A stretch of DNA of 64,000 nt from positions 39,321,369 to 39,385,368 of the forward strand of contig CAMTDV010000027.1 in NCBI GenBank assembly GCA_947069175.1, written 5' to 3'. The DNA is from Scalesia atractyloides (taxonomy: Eukaryota; Streptophyta; Magnoliopsida; Asterales; Asteraceae). Numbering within the stretch: position 1 is the first letter of the stretch; each line of letters starts with the position of its first letter. The notes beneath the pieces are model-generated. The model saw only the letters and a program-made list of their open reading frames with translations, had not been told where the DNA came from and searched no databases. Positions 1 through 10,931 of the stretch are shown here, one piece after another. A program made the translations under genes and the position numbers.

Positions 1-95
1 ATAGAAGACCATGGTCAGTGATTCAATGTGAAAATATCATGCATGCAAAGCAAGTTATAAAAATAGGGTATATGATTGTTTTTGTATATTTGTAG

Positions 96-166
96 AGTGT
101 GCGCAGCTGACAAGTGAAGCTGTGGAATTTCTCAGTGGAGTTTTTACCTTGTTTGATAGCGATGGT
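96..166 (+). pseudogene. Miro pseudogene block 1 (EF-hand linker)
   Basis: Translates as CAQLTSEAVEFLSGVFTLFD followed by SDG, matching the plant Miro segment that ends at an EF-hand loop (pattern L-T-x-x-A-x-E-F-L then F-D-x-D-G). An AG acceptor lies just before base 96 and a possible GTATGT donor follows GGT at 166. The acidic loop breaks off after SDG, so either the exon ends here or the rest of the loop has decayed. The long opposite-strand reading frame over 23-286 is a shadow. Confidence 0.7.
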
Positions 167-353
167 GTATGTTCGACCATCCATTTCATCTGGATTCAAG
201 TTCTCATATAGATTTAAATCCTTATTCTGTTTTATGGATGTTTCAAAAGTTGAACTTGGAACTCTCTTGTCAGTTATTTTATTCAAATGATTATCTCCTC
301 TCTTTGTTCAAATAATATAATTAGCTGAAAATATGCACACTTTTTATAGTATG

Positions 354-1060
354 TGTTAAGAAACATGATATGTAATCGAACAAACAAACACAAGAAAAAG
401 CGACAAAACAAGTGACAAAATCTTATTAAACCAACCCAAAATAGTTAACCCCCCCCCTCCCCAAGAACCCTAGATCTTACAAATTGGAAGATCTGTAACA
501 ATACAAAATACAGAAATCTCTAGGTGATCATCCACTGATGATCATTAATACAACCACAATATCAATCTCTCTGAAATACAGACGAGAGATTGTAACAACA
601 ATCTTCAACCACAATAACAAACCCTAACAACTCAACAGAGAGAAAGTGTGAGTGAAGATAGAGGGGGTTAATGACTTAAACTTTCAGTCAACAACCATTT
701 TATATCTTCTCATCAACAAGTTACATCTAGACCCTCAGAGAAGACACCAAAATGATCGCAGCCCGTAACATTACACATAAGCCCCTTCATCTTTGTAATG
801 TGCACATTCTAGTCCACAACTATTAGATAACAAAATGATCGCAGTCCTTGTAACATTCCAAATAAGCCCTTCAATGTTAACAAGAAGGCCCTTCAACTTT
901 GTAATGTGCACATTCTAGTCATCAACTATTAGATAACAACATAACCAGCTATAAGGCCCATTATAACAATAGAAGCCCACAATCAGAAGAAGAGCCCATA
1001 TGACCAATACAAGCCCAAAACCATATGAATAATATAAGAGCACATAACTATATTTTAACA
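354..1060 (-). repeat. Copia-A 3' LTR (with internal duplication)
   Basis: Matches 6294-6887 across its length but is about 113 bp longer. The excess is an internal tandem duplication near 749-930: the text around AAAATGATCGCAG and the text around CTTTGTAATGTGCACATTCT each occur twice here and once in the other LTR. The purine-rich tract GAAGAGGGAA (minus strand, plus 1061-1070) directly abuts it and is the likely polypurine tract. Confidence 0.85.
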
Positions 1061-1193
1061 TTCCCTCTTCATTTATATGGTTTAAACAAATCAACTAAGC
1101 CCAACTTTTCACAAAAAATGTTCATGTTGAGTAGCACTAAGACCTTTTGTAAACACGTCAGCAAGTTACTTTCAGAGTCAACCTTTTATGTGC

Positions 1194-1888
1194 TTATAAA
1201 ACCAATGACATTTTTTCTCTCAAAAAATATAAGTCAATTTCTAAGAGTTTAATTCTTTCGTGAAAAAATGGATTGGCTGCTTTGGAAATAGTAGAATTAC
1301 TATCACCAAGCAGTTTTATTGGCAACTTACAGTCAATTTTTAGTTCCTTTAAAACCTTTACATTCCAAACAAGTTCCCAAGCAGCTGAACACATGGCTCC
1401 GTATTCAGCCTCCCTAGTTGACCTAGAAACAATGCTCTGTTTCTTACTTTTCCGTCACACTAAATTCTCACCGAGAATGACACAGAATCCTGTAACAGAT
1501 TTTCTAGTTATCAAACACTTTGCCCAATCTGAATCAACAAAACAAGTTAACTCTAAACTACCTCCCTTCTTGAACATAAGACCTCTACCCGGACTTGATT
1601 TTAAATATCTTAACAACCTTAAAGCAACTTTAAGTTGAGCCTCTAATAGACTATGCATGAACTGACACAAATATTGCACAACATAACTAATATCAGGACA
1701 TCTTAAGGAAAAGGATATTAACTTTCCTATCAATTTCTGATAACTAGTAACATCTTTCAACTTTTCTTTACAGATCTCAATTTTTGAGTTAATAACACGA
1801 CTGAGTTCTATTTCTATGGGAGTATTGATCTAGCCCAGGTACCGAAACTCATTTAACAATTCTAGACAATATTTTCTTTAACTTAAAA
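1194..1888 (-). pseudogene. Copia-A RT C-terminus and RNase H remnant
   Basis: The minus strand encodes the copia RT tail (TSYQKLIGKL; a degraded TPIE motif upstream) followed by RNase H blocks: CFVDSDWAKCL with KSVTGFC at about 1455-1570, and AANPFFHERIKLLEID near the C-terminus at about 1230-1300. Several stops and frame changes interrupt it, including a stop in place of the residue after NEFRYLG. In copia elements RNase H removes the RNA strand during reverse transcription. The sequence stops abruptly at about 1888, where unrelated sequence begins. Confidence 0.82.
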
Positions 1889-4025
1889 TGTAATACCCTA
1901 ACATGTTGTAACGAAAAATACCAGCGGAAATGTGAACTAAAAAAAATACTTCCTTATAAATATTTTAACATACTAAAACCATTGTAATAATCCCTTTTAC
2001 AATATTATAAAACATTCTTATTTAAAAGATAAAACACAATCTACGTTTATAAACTATATGACCTCGCCCCCGTACAAACCACATACTTTGACTCGATCAT
2101 CCATCGCTTACATTCCATGGTGATGATAATTCCATGCAACTTGCAATCACCACATACAACCGCATCCTTAATATTTGGTGACATTATATACCATTTAAAC
2201 ATATGTAATTAAATGAACACGCCACATTCTTTCTACTTATGCTAATCATCACGGTTATCTTTCCAGGTACAATCTTGCATCCCATCGTCAAATCTTTATA
2301 AGACCAACAATAGTATACATGCACTTTCATTTCATCTCAAGGCACAACATTAATGACATTAATACTCAAACGTATTGAAGCCATTATACATATATACAAA
2401 CATACCTCCATATCCAAGCTCTTACGTACAACTTACATTCCCATATATTCATACTAACAATTCATCGTCACAATCAACCTTACGTACAAATCTCATACAT
2501 ACAAACCTATGCACATGCTTATTTCTAGACATGCTTACCTATGGATTCCACCACTAGCATGTAAGTAAGCCATACACACACATGCTTACATACTTATTCA
2601 TCACCGACAAGCATTATCACATCTCAATTAAGTTCACATAACTCCTTATTAGTTATTTTCACCTTTCGGGGTTATTAAGGCTTAGAAAATAGGTTTAAGG
2701 AGGTACGGAACTCGCGGTGCGAATAACTAGCAAAAACAACATGTCAGGTTTGTAAGGAGCGTCGGCGACGCCTCCTGGATAGTTACGTCAGGTCCTCATT
2801 TGCGTAGACAGTTGATTAGAGCGTCAGGGGAAGGGGGCAGCATCGGCGACGCCTAGGGAGACCGTCGGCGACACCCCCTCTGTGTTGCCGACAATGTTTT
2901 TCCTTGTTTAAGGTTACACAACCCGTTTCCGGTTCCCGTTCCAACCCGAACTGACCCATAACATCTCGTAACATCCCATAACATTCGGTAAGTTTCTCGT
3001 ATCCTCCTAGAACATCCCGAATCATTTTAACACTTAACCCCATGTCCTCATAATCAAATCTATACTTCTATCATACTTTCTTGATTTTGACCCGTTTGAT
3101 TATACTAAGTTATTTTCGACATAGCTAACTACTTATGGCCCGCTACAATAATACTTGCCTTAGTACTATGATTACTTAAACATTCTTACATGATTCCCAT
3201 ACCATAACATCCAAAACCCACATCCGACACATACTTTCTACATTTTGACCCGTTCACTTCTATCATGAATTCCGAACATAGATGACTTCCTATGACTTAC
3301 CACAAGAATACTTACCTTGATTCTTACCTTTATCCATAATGTCTTACACGATTCCCTGTATTCAACATATCAATCTTAATTTATAAAAGAAGTTATTCCG
3401 GAAATCACTTACCTTAGCATCCGTATTTGCATCCGTTACCTTACCTCCTTTTGACTCGTTAGCTTTCCATGCTTCCATCCACCTTGACATGATTCCTGCA
3501 CTTTCATGTCATAGCATTCACATTTTTATTAGTATACATGATTGTACATTTTAACGGTCATATAAAATGCATATCTCACATTTGACTTTCATTAGTCAAT
3601 TCTAACATGCATAAGGCATATTCCCGCAATCATATCTTTTCAACTCATATAATTCATCACGTCATCACATATAACACATATTGATTTAATATATACCTTA
3701 TGACTTTCTATAACATTACAATTGTGACAAAAAAGTCTAACATTGCTACTTATGCATAGTTGACTTTCAGAAAGTCAACGATTTATCATACGAACTTTTG
3801 ACTTAACTTCATACATCCGTGTCATCATAGTAGACCATACAAATGACACTATATACATATCATACTGATGATACAATACACGTTCAACCACATGGTCACC
3901 TAGTTATATGCACACACCAAACATATTCATTTCCGTCCATACTAGTAATTCTCATAATTCTACGACTAACATCTTCACTCATGCTTAGCAACCCAACATC
4001 GTTCCAACTTCATCCATCTCCAACA
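1889..4025. repeat. Probable LTR of a gypsy-type element inside Copia-A
   Basis: This block is foreign to the copia element: RNase H/RT coding lies on its left and integrase zinc-finger coding on its right. Its start (TGTAATACCC, with GCGGAAAT about 45 bases in) resembles the starts of the Tekay LTRs in this window (TGTCACACCC then GCGGAAAC). It has no long ORF. It holds an imperfect duplication of about 170 bp (around 3080-3320) and three copies of a TCGGCGAC-type word near 2761-2880. The right boundary is approximate and no target duplication was found, so a deletion of copia integrase and RT may have accompanied the insertion. Confidence 0.45.
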
Positions 4026-4029
4026 CTCT

Positions 4030-4660
4030 TAGACTTAAGACCACTTAATGGAAAGGGCACCCTAAGTTGTTTAAATTTATGACAAGTTTCACAAGGACCA
4101 TGTTCTACAGAATTAATATCTAAACTACATTTTAAAATATCCAGAACTTTGATCAGAGGGGTGACCTAACCTACTATGCCACATATTAGATTTCAAAATA
4201 CTATTAAAACACATGTTCATAGTATTACCATTTTTACCAACAAAGTATAGACCATTATCTTAACTACCAATCACTAGGATTTTCTTTGATCTCAAATCCA
4301 GTAGCATACAATTATTTTCATCAAACAATACTGTAATACCATTATCCTTAGCAAGTTTATGAACAGACAACAAATTAATACTATAATTAGGAACATAAAA
4401 CACGTCTTTCAATATCACATCATTTATTAATTTTAACTCTCCAATTTTTAACACTCTTACACTCGTTCCATTAGGATGACCAACTAGTTAAACCACACTC
4501 AGAAACATCCACGCTATTAATCATATCTTTATCTGACTTAATCATTTGTTGATTAGCACTAGAATCAACAATCCAATTATACTCATGTTCAAAACTCACA
4601 CTACTAGAACAAGAAACAAAATTATGAACATTGTTATACACACTTGGTAAATCACTCCCA
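4030..4660 (-). pseudogene. Copia-A protease / GAG-pre-integrase / integrase N-terminus remnant
   Basis: Reading minus: WIVDSSANQQM at about 4540-4575 is the copia protease active site (normally DSGA; glycine is replaced by serine). It is followed by DVFYVPNYSINLLSVHKLAK (4260-4454), typical of the segment between protease and integrase, and then by CETCHKFKQLRVPFPLS at about 4040-4095, half of the integrase zinc-binding region. Stops separate these pieces. The integrase core (D,D,E) is absent because sequence identity to copia ends near 4025. Confidence 0.8.
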
Positions 4661-4669
4661 TATTAGACT

Positions 4670-4811
4670 TTAACTGCTCTCCCCAGCCTTTTCACCAACC
4701 AGACTTAATAATTTAGTTATCTGCTCAGAAGTAAACAATAAAGTAGACACAACAGAACTAGAAGGAGTAGTAGACAAACTAGATTTATTATTATTATTAT
4801 TATTAGTATTA

Positions 4812-4849
<38 letters not shown>

Positions 4850-5872
4850 TCCATTATTTCTCTTAACAAACTGTCCTACAAACCTTTTCTTCATACCGGA
4901 CGATACCCAATCATTTCAAAACAAAGATGAACTATATGTCCTAACATATTGCAATGAGTACATTTTAGATTTGGATTAGGACCTCTAAAGTTTCTTCTTC
5001 TAGGATCAAAAGTTTGATTAGTCTTAGACAGAAATGACACATTTTGCCCTTTAGACCCACCACTAGCAATCCTATGAGACTCTTCCTTAAAAATAATAGA
5101 GAAAGCAACTTTGACATATGGAAATGGCTCTCTAGTTAACAAGTTTGTTCTTACAGATTGATAAAAATTATCAAGACCCATAAGAAACTACATCAATTTG
5201 ATTGAAGTTGAAAAATCATCGTAGTCTTTAGCTGGCTGACAAGAACATGAAGGCAAATGAATCATAGCATTAAACTGCTTCTACGTTGTTGCCCATTTGT
5301 TATAATACTCTACAACACACTACTGCCAGTTTGAAAAATACAATTTATCTTTTTATAAAGATCATACACAACAGAGCCATCCATCTTATCAAAAGATTCT
5401 TTCAGATCTGTCAAAACCTCTGAGGCAAGTTTTGAAATTACTTGCCCCCAAAACAACTCCTCATATGTAGAATTTAAAAACCAAGTAATAACCACAAAAT
5501 TACACATATCCCATTGACTAGCTAACACTTCATCATCTTTAGAGTTTTCACAGTTACCATCAACAAAACCATATTTATTTTTAGCATCTAAAGAAAGTCT
5601 CATAGCATTAGACTAGACAAAATAGTTTTAGTTCCTTTAAACTTGATACTCACAATAGTTAAAGCACTAGAATCACTAGGTTGCAAGTTTAAAGGATCAC
5701 CTATGTCCAGTTTACTAATAAGAGTAGCAGAAGTACTAGTATCACCTTTAACAACACAGAAACACCAACACAGATCAAAATAGACCAAGACACTAAGGCG
5801 AAACTGTCTCAGGGGCCAGATTCCAGGGTCGTCACTCAATGGTGCCTGGACAAGTCTTAACACAGGAGCCAA
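4670..5872 (-). pseudogene. Copia-A gag remnant with CCHC knuckle and poly-Asn run
   Basis: The minus-strand segments read as a copia gag: LQPSDSSALTIVSIKFKGT, then ASQWDMCNFVVITWFLNS with VYDLYKKIN, then QSVRTNLLTREPFP, and a zinc knuckle CTHCNMLGHIVHLC at about 4925-4970 (C-x2-C-x4-H-x4-C). Gag forms the particle and packages element RNA. Frames change at about 5600 and 5300-5180. Downstream, a long AAT/TTA microsatellite (about 4783-4852) encodes asparagine runs. Confidence 0.82.
4783..4852. repeat. (TTA)n trinucleotide microsatellite
   Basis: An almost pure TTA/ATT run with a few interruptions. It lies inside the gag remnant and reads as poly-asparagine on the minus strand. Confidence 0.9.
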
Positions 5873-6293
5873 ACCCTAACTAACACACAACAAGACATAC
5901 AATAAGCAACAAGGAAACAGTCAAGACTCGATCAAGGCCGGTCCCACTAACCCGGTAACAAGAATGCCTAAGACACAATGCAAATGTAACAAGAAAATAA
6001 AACAAGCTAATCAGACTGGTTAGTTTGCCCTGTAATCTTCTAGGATTACAGAGGCTAACACAGATTTGAGTAGAAGATCCTTAAGAAATACCAAACCCTA
6101 AGTTAAGGTTTCGTTTCTAAATATGACCAGCACACCTTCAAGCCAATAGATCTAAGCAGATCTAAGCAGATCTGACACAAATCACCAACATCAATTTCCA
6201 AGACTAGAAACCCTAGATACACACAACTAACAACAATTAGAAGCAATATCACAGTAGAAACAAAAGATCGATAAAAAACAAGAGCCATACCAT

Positions 6294-6887
6294 GTTAAGA
6301 ATAATGATATGTAATCGAACAAATAAACACAAGATATAGCGACAAAACAAGTGATAAAATCTTATTAAACCAAGAACACTAGATCTTACAAATTATAAGA
6401 TCTGTAACAATACAAAATACATAAATCTCTAAATGATTATCCACTGATGTTCATCAATACAACCACAAGATCAATCTCTCTGAAATACAAATGAGAGTTT
6501 GTAACAACAATTTTCATCCACAATAACAAACCCTAACAACTAAACAGAGAGAAAGTGTGAGTGAAGATGGAGGGGGTTAATGACTAAAACTTCAGTCAAC
6601 AACCCTTTTATATCTACTCACCAAGTTACATCCAGACCCTTAGAGAAAACACCAAAATGATCACAGCCCTTGTAACATCGCACATAAGCCCCTCAGTTAA
6701 CAAGAAGCCCCTTCAACTTTATATTTGGCACATTCTTGTCCACAACTATTAGATAACAACATAACCAGCTATAACGCCCATTATAAAAACAGTAGCCCAT
6801 AATAAGAATAAGAGCCCATATGACAAATACAAGCTCACAACCATATGATTTATGAATGATATAAGAGCCCATAACCATATTTTAACA
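6294..6887 (-). repeat. Copia-A 5' LTR
   Basis: A 594-bp LTR starting TGTTAAGA and ending TTTTAACA on the plus strand. The adjoining inner sequence on the minus strand reads TGGTATGGCTC, a decayed version of the initiator-tRNA-Met primer site TGGTATCAGAGC, which fixes the element's direction as minus. Confidence 0.83.
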
Positions 6888-7189
6888 GGATGGGGCACTT
6901 AATGCATATGAGCTAGATGACCTTTTTTTACTGCCTTAGAAAGGCGTTGTAACTTTTTCCACCGTTATAATAGTTATAATTTTCTTTTCAATCTTTTTGT
7001 GTATATTTTGGAAGAGGGGATTAATGAATATTTTCTATATAAATGAGCACTAATACTTATTTTTTACATATATTAGTTTGTTTGGAACCAATTTACAACA
7101 TGTCTATAAAATCCAGAACATATGAAAGTTATAGGGTGTCTTATGTTTAAAGTTTCTTGCTGCAGTTTATTAGTTCCCATCTTGTGCTT

Positions 7190-7319
7190 GATGAACTGTA
7201 TGAATTTAAAGTTTCCGTTCTGCAATCTTACATTACAATCCTTGGAGAGAAGCTCCATATGTAAATGCTGCAGAAAAAATGAGTTGGGAGATTATCCCTC
7301 CATGGATTTTTATCGAAGG
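7190..7319 (+). pseudogene. Miro pseudogene block 2 (EF-hand 2 region)
   Basis: NPWREAPYVNAAEK followed, in another frame, by NELGDYPSMDFYR corresponds to the Miro segment after EF-hand 2 (S-P-W-x-E-A-P-Y ... G-G-L-S-x-x-G-F). One base is missing in the A-run near 7275, giving a frameshift. A GT donor follows at 7320. The left boundary is uncertain because the sequence before NPW is poorly conserved. Confidence 0.72.
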
Positions 7320-7444
7320 TAATATGTAAATTCGCTAATATCTCTAGATTATTATATCTTTATAGGGTGAACTGATTGATGGCAAGTGGTCTAGCTTTTT
7401 AATTTTTATGGATTATTTTTAACTTCTTTTTTTGTGGGATGCAG

Positions 7445-7657
7445 TGGGAGCCAATGTCTGCTTTAGATCCAGTTCTTAGCGTGGAGAACCTAATTTACAT
7501 TGGATATGCTGGTGATCCTTCTTCTGCACTAAGAGTTACGCGAAAAAGATGTGTTGACCATACAGAGCAAAACACTGAACAAAATGTATTCCAATGCTTT
7601 GTTTTTGGACCAAAAGAGGGCGGAAAATCCTCAATTTTTGCATTCTTTTGTTGGAAG
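7445..7657 (+). pseudogene. Miro pseudogene block 3 (linker and P-loop of GTPase 2)
   Basis: Begins after an AG at 7443-7444 with W-E-P-M and continues with SVENLIYIGYAGDPSSALRV, then NVFQCFVFGPKEGGKSSI, the P-loop of the second Miro GTPase domain. One extra T in the T-run near 7635 shifts the frame; the alternate frame after it restores the expected end, and the block ends AAG followed by GT at 7658. This is the best conserved part of the gene. Confidence 0.88.
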
Positions 7658-8078
7658 GTCTATTTTCTAAACTTCATGAGTTCTTTAGAGGTGGAAAACT
7701 GGGCAGGTTGCGTAATGGGTCAATGCTGGTAATTGTTTTACTTTTTGACCCAATACTTTTAGTTTTTTATAAAGAGTTAGTGTATCAAATATGATTACAA
7801 GATCATATAATTTTGATAATAACCTAATTTCTTGCAAAATATAATAGTAGAGATTTTATGATTTTAAATTCAATTAGTGAACTTTTGACCATTTCCACTG
7901 TCGATATATTTTGTAGTATATCCATTTGACCCATTGGTAAGTAAATGGGTTGCTGTTGCCACCTTTAAAAGTGACTCTTGGGGATTTATGCTGTGACTGT
8001 TTTCAAATTTAAGCTTCCTTATGTATATTTATTGTAGCAGTTTTCATGACATAGTTTTTATAATGGTTTGAACTGCAG

Positions 8079-8148
8079 GCCATTTTCTGAAGTTTACATG
8101 CCAACGACTAAGGAGCAATATACAGTTAACATTGTTGATCAGCATGAT
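8079..8148 (+). pseudogene. Miro pseudogene block 4
   Basis: Follows an AG at 8077-8078 and encodes PFSEVYMPTTKEQYTVNIVD then QHD. This matches the Miro stretch just after the P-loop helix, and the splice phase joins the previous and next blocks correctly. It ends with a good GTAAGT donor. Its next exon is 47.9 kb downstream. Confidence 0.85.
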
Positions 8149-8204
8149 GTAAGTATATTTATTTGTAACATCATGTTGTACAGCTTGATATCCGTGATGA
8201 ATAT

Positions 8205-8300
8205 GTGCTTGTTTTCTTTAGATATCAATCTGGCCCATTTACTTATGAATGGGTGCTTGTTTTCTTTAGATATCAATCTGGCCCATTTACTTATGAATGG
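8205..8300 (+). repeat. 48-bp tandem duplication in Miro intron
   Basis: Two adjacent near-identical 48-bp copies beginning at GTGCTTGTTTTCTTTAG (8205 and 8253). Confidence 0.9.
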
Positions 8301-8524
8301 GTTGCTTGCGTGTTTTTATTTTATTTCTAACGGGTCAGAAGTTGCCCAAGTGTGTTTTCATTCTATATAATCTCAAAAATCATTATATTTTAAAACCTAG
8401 ATTGATATGTAAATACTATTATTAGTTAAGTTAAACCAGATGATGATTGTGTTAATAATAGGGTTATACGGGTTAGATAGACCTCTATATATAGACTCAC
8501 AAACTACACATACATACTTTTTAG

Positions 8525-8752
8525 TAGGGATGAGCATTTGGTACCGGGTATCGGTACCGAACTGTACCAGGTATATTCGGTACCGATACTGGTTCCCAAT
8601 TTCCCTGTTTTTTAGTACCGGTACGGTACCGCTATTTACGGATAAAACACTGGTAAGTTCCAATAACGGTACCGAACCGGTGTATTCGGTACCGGTATCG
8701 GTCCCACTTTTCCCCGTTTTTCGGTACCGAACGGGTACCATGCTCATCCCTA
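8525..8752. mobile_element. hAT-like MITE built of GGTACCG words
   Basis: A 228-bp element with terminal inverted repeats TAGGGATGAGC and GCTCATCCCTA. The 8-bp flanks CTTTTTAG (8517-8524) and CTCTTTAG (8753-8760) fit a hAT-type target duplication with one mismatch. The interior is made of repeated GGTACCG/GTACCGG words, so both strands give spurious open frames. There is no transposase, so it would have depended on an autonomous relative. Confidence 0.75.
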
Positions 8753-8760
8753 CTCTTTAG

Positions 8761-8888
8761 TCTATAGTAATTATGGTTAAGAACAAAACTAGTCTAATAT
8801 ACCCCCACAAGCTAAGGACGGGCAACGATATGTAGCTCAGACCGTAAGAAGAGAAACTTACTTATTGCCAATGGCTAGGTTAAGACAC
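8761..8888. other. Miro intron sequence, nothing recognised
   Basis: A short stretch between the MITE and the first LARD LTR. No coding or repeat signal was recognised. Confidence 0.4.
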
Positions 8889-10459
8889 TGATATGTGTCA
8901 AATGCAACATATAAATTGTATCAAATACGGTATAAAATCAACCATTTTTAGCACAATGTTAGAAAAAAGTGCGTTTTGTATACTTTTGATTTTCAAGATA
9001 AAAAGAGCTTAAATGTAAAAAAGAAACAAATTAACGAGTACAAAAGACACGAAGACAAAACACAATACCAGCCTTCGAGCTTCACCCCAAGACTAAAAAT
9101 GACGAATCAGAAGTCTGGCAGGGGTCGTGCCTAGTCCTTCAAAATTCCATATCAGAAAAAGACTAACAGAAGCAGACAAGAGACACGGGACCGTATCCCC
9201 TTAGGCACGGGTCATGGTTAACTTCCAAATAAGCATATCTAGGATAGTACAACAAGTATAATGGCCACGCGGCCATGCCGTTGACACACAAGGAGGTGTA
9301 GCAGACTGATCTATGAATTAAATGAAGACAGAGAGGAAGGAAGATGTGGGGCCGTGTGAATGATTTGCTCCCAGCAATAAATAGGAATGCTTGGTTTCAT
9401 TCCAGCTCATTATTTGGCAAACCACTTCTTACACACCTGGCACCACTCCACCACCACAATACCACCGTCATCCACCACACTTATCCATCCATCTTAGAGT
9501 GTGTGTACCAGTCTCGGGATCCAAGATTGATCGTAAGAGTTTTTGTCAAACAAAGGCCATGCTTGGCTAATCTCTTACATCACTTGGTGAAGACAAGTTA
9601 TTTATGTATTAATTCTGACTTCCTAACTTTGGTCAACTTTTAATTGGGTATGTATTAATGACTTTAATAACTAGTTGTTTTTATATTGAAAGTGAACTTT
9701 ATTCTATCATCTCTTCATGTTTGGTTGACTCACTCATTCGTGTCTTTACGGTCTATATAAAGCGCGTTAACTGCCTAGAAGGGGGGGGGGTTAGAAGGGT
9801 GGTATGGCTAAAGTTCGTGCCTCGTTCAGTGTATAGATAATGCGAGGACTTGATTCAAGCTTATTAGCACTTTCCTTGAGGCAGATAACATCAAATCGGA
9901 GGGAGTAAGAACAACTTGAATTCCTTATAAATAAACTACTATTAAAACTTTTAACCGGCTTTGCGGGACTGTATCCCTTCTGACTAAAACCAATATGGCC
10001 GAGGTAGCGTTGCCTCCAAAAGAGGGATATGCCACATTTTGCATTAATAACTTACTTAATTATCTTTCAATATTCCGGCCTTGTGGGAGTGTATCCCTGC
10101 TGATTCAAACCAATATGGAGAAGGGTACGTAAATAATGAGTTGGAACCAAGTGATTCTATCTTGTCTATTTGTTTCTTTTATTACCTAGTTTATTTCATT
10201 AGTTTTACTTATTAAAAACTTTCCCTATATTTTTTTTGGTTAGATTAGACGTTAACTATATTCTGGTATTAAAAGCTCTTGTGTCCTTTGATGACCTTGG
10301 TATCTTACCATCACTATAGTACGCCAACGATGGGTGCACCTGTCATAGCGTGTTGTAGAGAGTGATAGTTGCAGTGTTTTTATAAATTTAAAGCTTGAAT
10401 AAACGAGTGAAAAATACTTAAAATATGTCTAAAAATCATACTCACACTCTACCACGTCA
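8889..10459 (+). repeat. LARD-1 5' LTR
   Basis: Starts TGATATGTGTC and ends GTCA just before the primer site. It is clearly similar to 14128-15622, and part of it (about 9134-9850) is near-identical, inverted, to 15634-16345. It contains a G-run at about 9781-9790. Confidence 0.75.
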
Positions 10460-10465
10460 AGTTTT

Positions 10466-10485
10466 TGGTGCTGTTTCCGGGATAC
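10466..10485 (+). promoter_or_regulatory. LARD-1 primer binding site (tRNA-Asp type)
   Basis: TGGTGCTGTTTCCGGGATAC lies six bases inside the LTR. It is a decayed form of the TGGCGCCGTTGCCGGGGA primer site usual for Athila/Tat elements. Related sites occur here at 43469-43488 (minus) and 59540-59559. Confidence 0.7.
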
Positions 10486-10691
10486 AAGAATTTTAAGAAA
10501 GTTGAAAATCGGCGACCTAATCATTTTTATGCTTTTATAATTTTTCGTTTTAGGTTATTCTTTTTTTTTTCTCAAAATTTTCTTATCTATGGAGAAACGA
10601 CACGGGGCCGTGTTTGATCAACACAGGGCCGTGTTAGTTTCCTAGTATCTCAAAACTGTTTTCTGCCAGATAGAAGCTGCAGCACGGGGCC

Positions 10692-10931
10692 GTGTACCCT
10701 TCTTACTGTGGATGGTGTCAATTATGTGGTGGATTTCATAAAGATTTAGAATGTCCTATTCCAAAAATTATTCCCCACTATTTAGACCCATCATTTTCCT
10801 GTAACGATCACCTTAAGATGAGCAGGAGTAAAATCAATAAATCCCATCCTCCTCCTGAATTCCATCAAACCTCTTCTATAAAAGACATAAGTTTGGAAGA
10901 ACTATGTCAAATAGAAAAGAGGATTCTCTAA
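10692..10931 (+). pseudogene. Gag zinc-knuckle relic in LARD-1
   Basis: Contains CQLCGGFHKDLECP, a C-x2-C-x3-H-x4-C knuckle close to the CxxCGGxH type of Athila/Tat gag proteins, followed by a P/H-rich tail and SLEELCQIEKRIL. No gag core domain precedes it. The equivalent segment survives in inverted LARD-2 (42954-43193, minus) as QLCGGIHKDLECP, though there the first cysteine is changed to tyrosine. It is probably a fossil piece of gag kept as part of the element body; whether it is translated is unknown. Confidence 0.5.

Larger units (their letters stand above)
354..6887 (-). mobile_element. Copia-A: degenerate Ty1/copia retrotransposon in a Miro intron
   Basis: Two LTRs (354-1060 and 6294-6887) share TGTTAA... 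and ...TTAACA ends and long similarity. The flanks GTATG (349-353) and GGATG (6888-6892) fit a 5-bp target duplication with one change. Coding remnants on the minus strand run gag, protease, integrase start, then the RT end and RNase H. Most of integrase and RT is missing and a foreign 2.1-kb block (1889-4025) sits in their place. The element is non-autonomous and old: all frames are broken and the LTRs differ in length. Confidence 0.88.

Noticed and set aside
23..286. An 87-codon open frame on the minus strand
   Set aside because: It overlaps Miro block 1 on the other strand and has no recognisable motif; the plus-strand reading matches a known family.
8397..8760. Two opposing open frames of over 100 codons
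   Set aside because: They arise from the word-repeat composition of the MITE and resemble no protein.
9658..9840. A 60-codon frame with a near-identical copy at 15643-15828 (minus)
   Set aside because: The similarity is nucleotide-level duplication of an LTR segment, not protein conservation.
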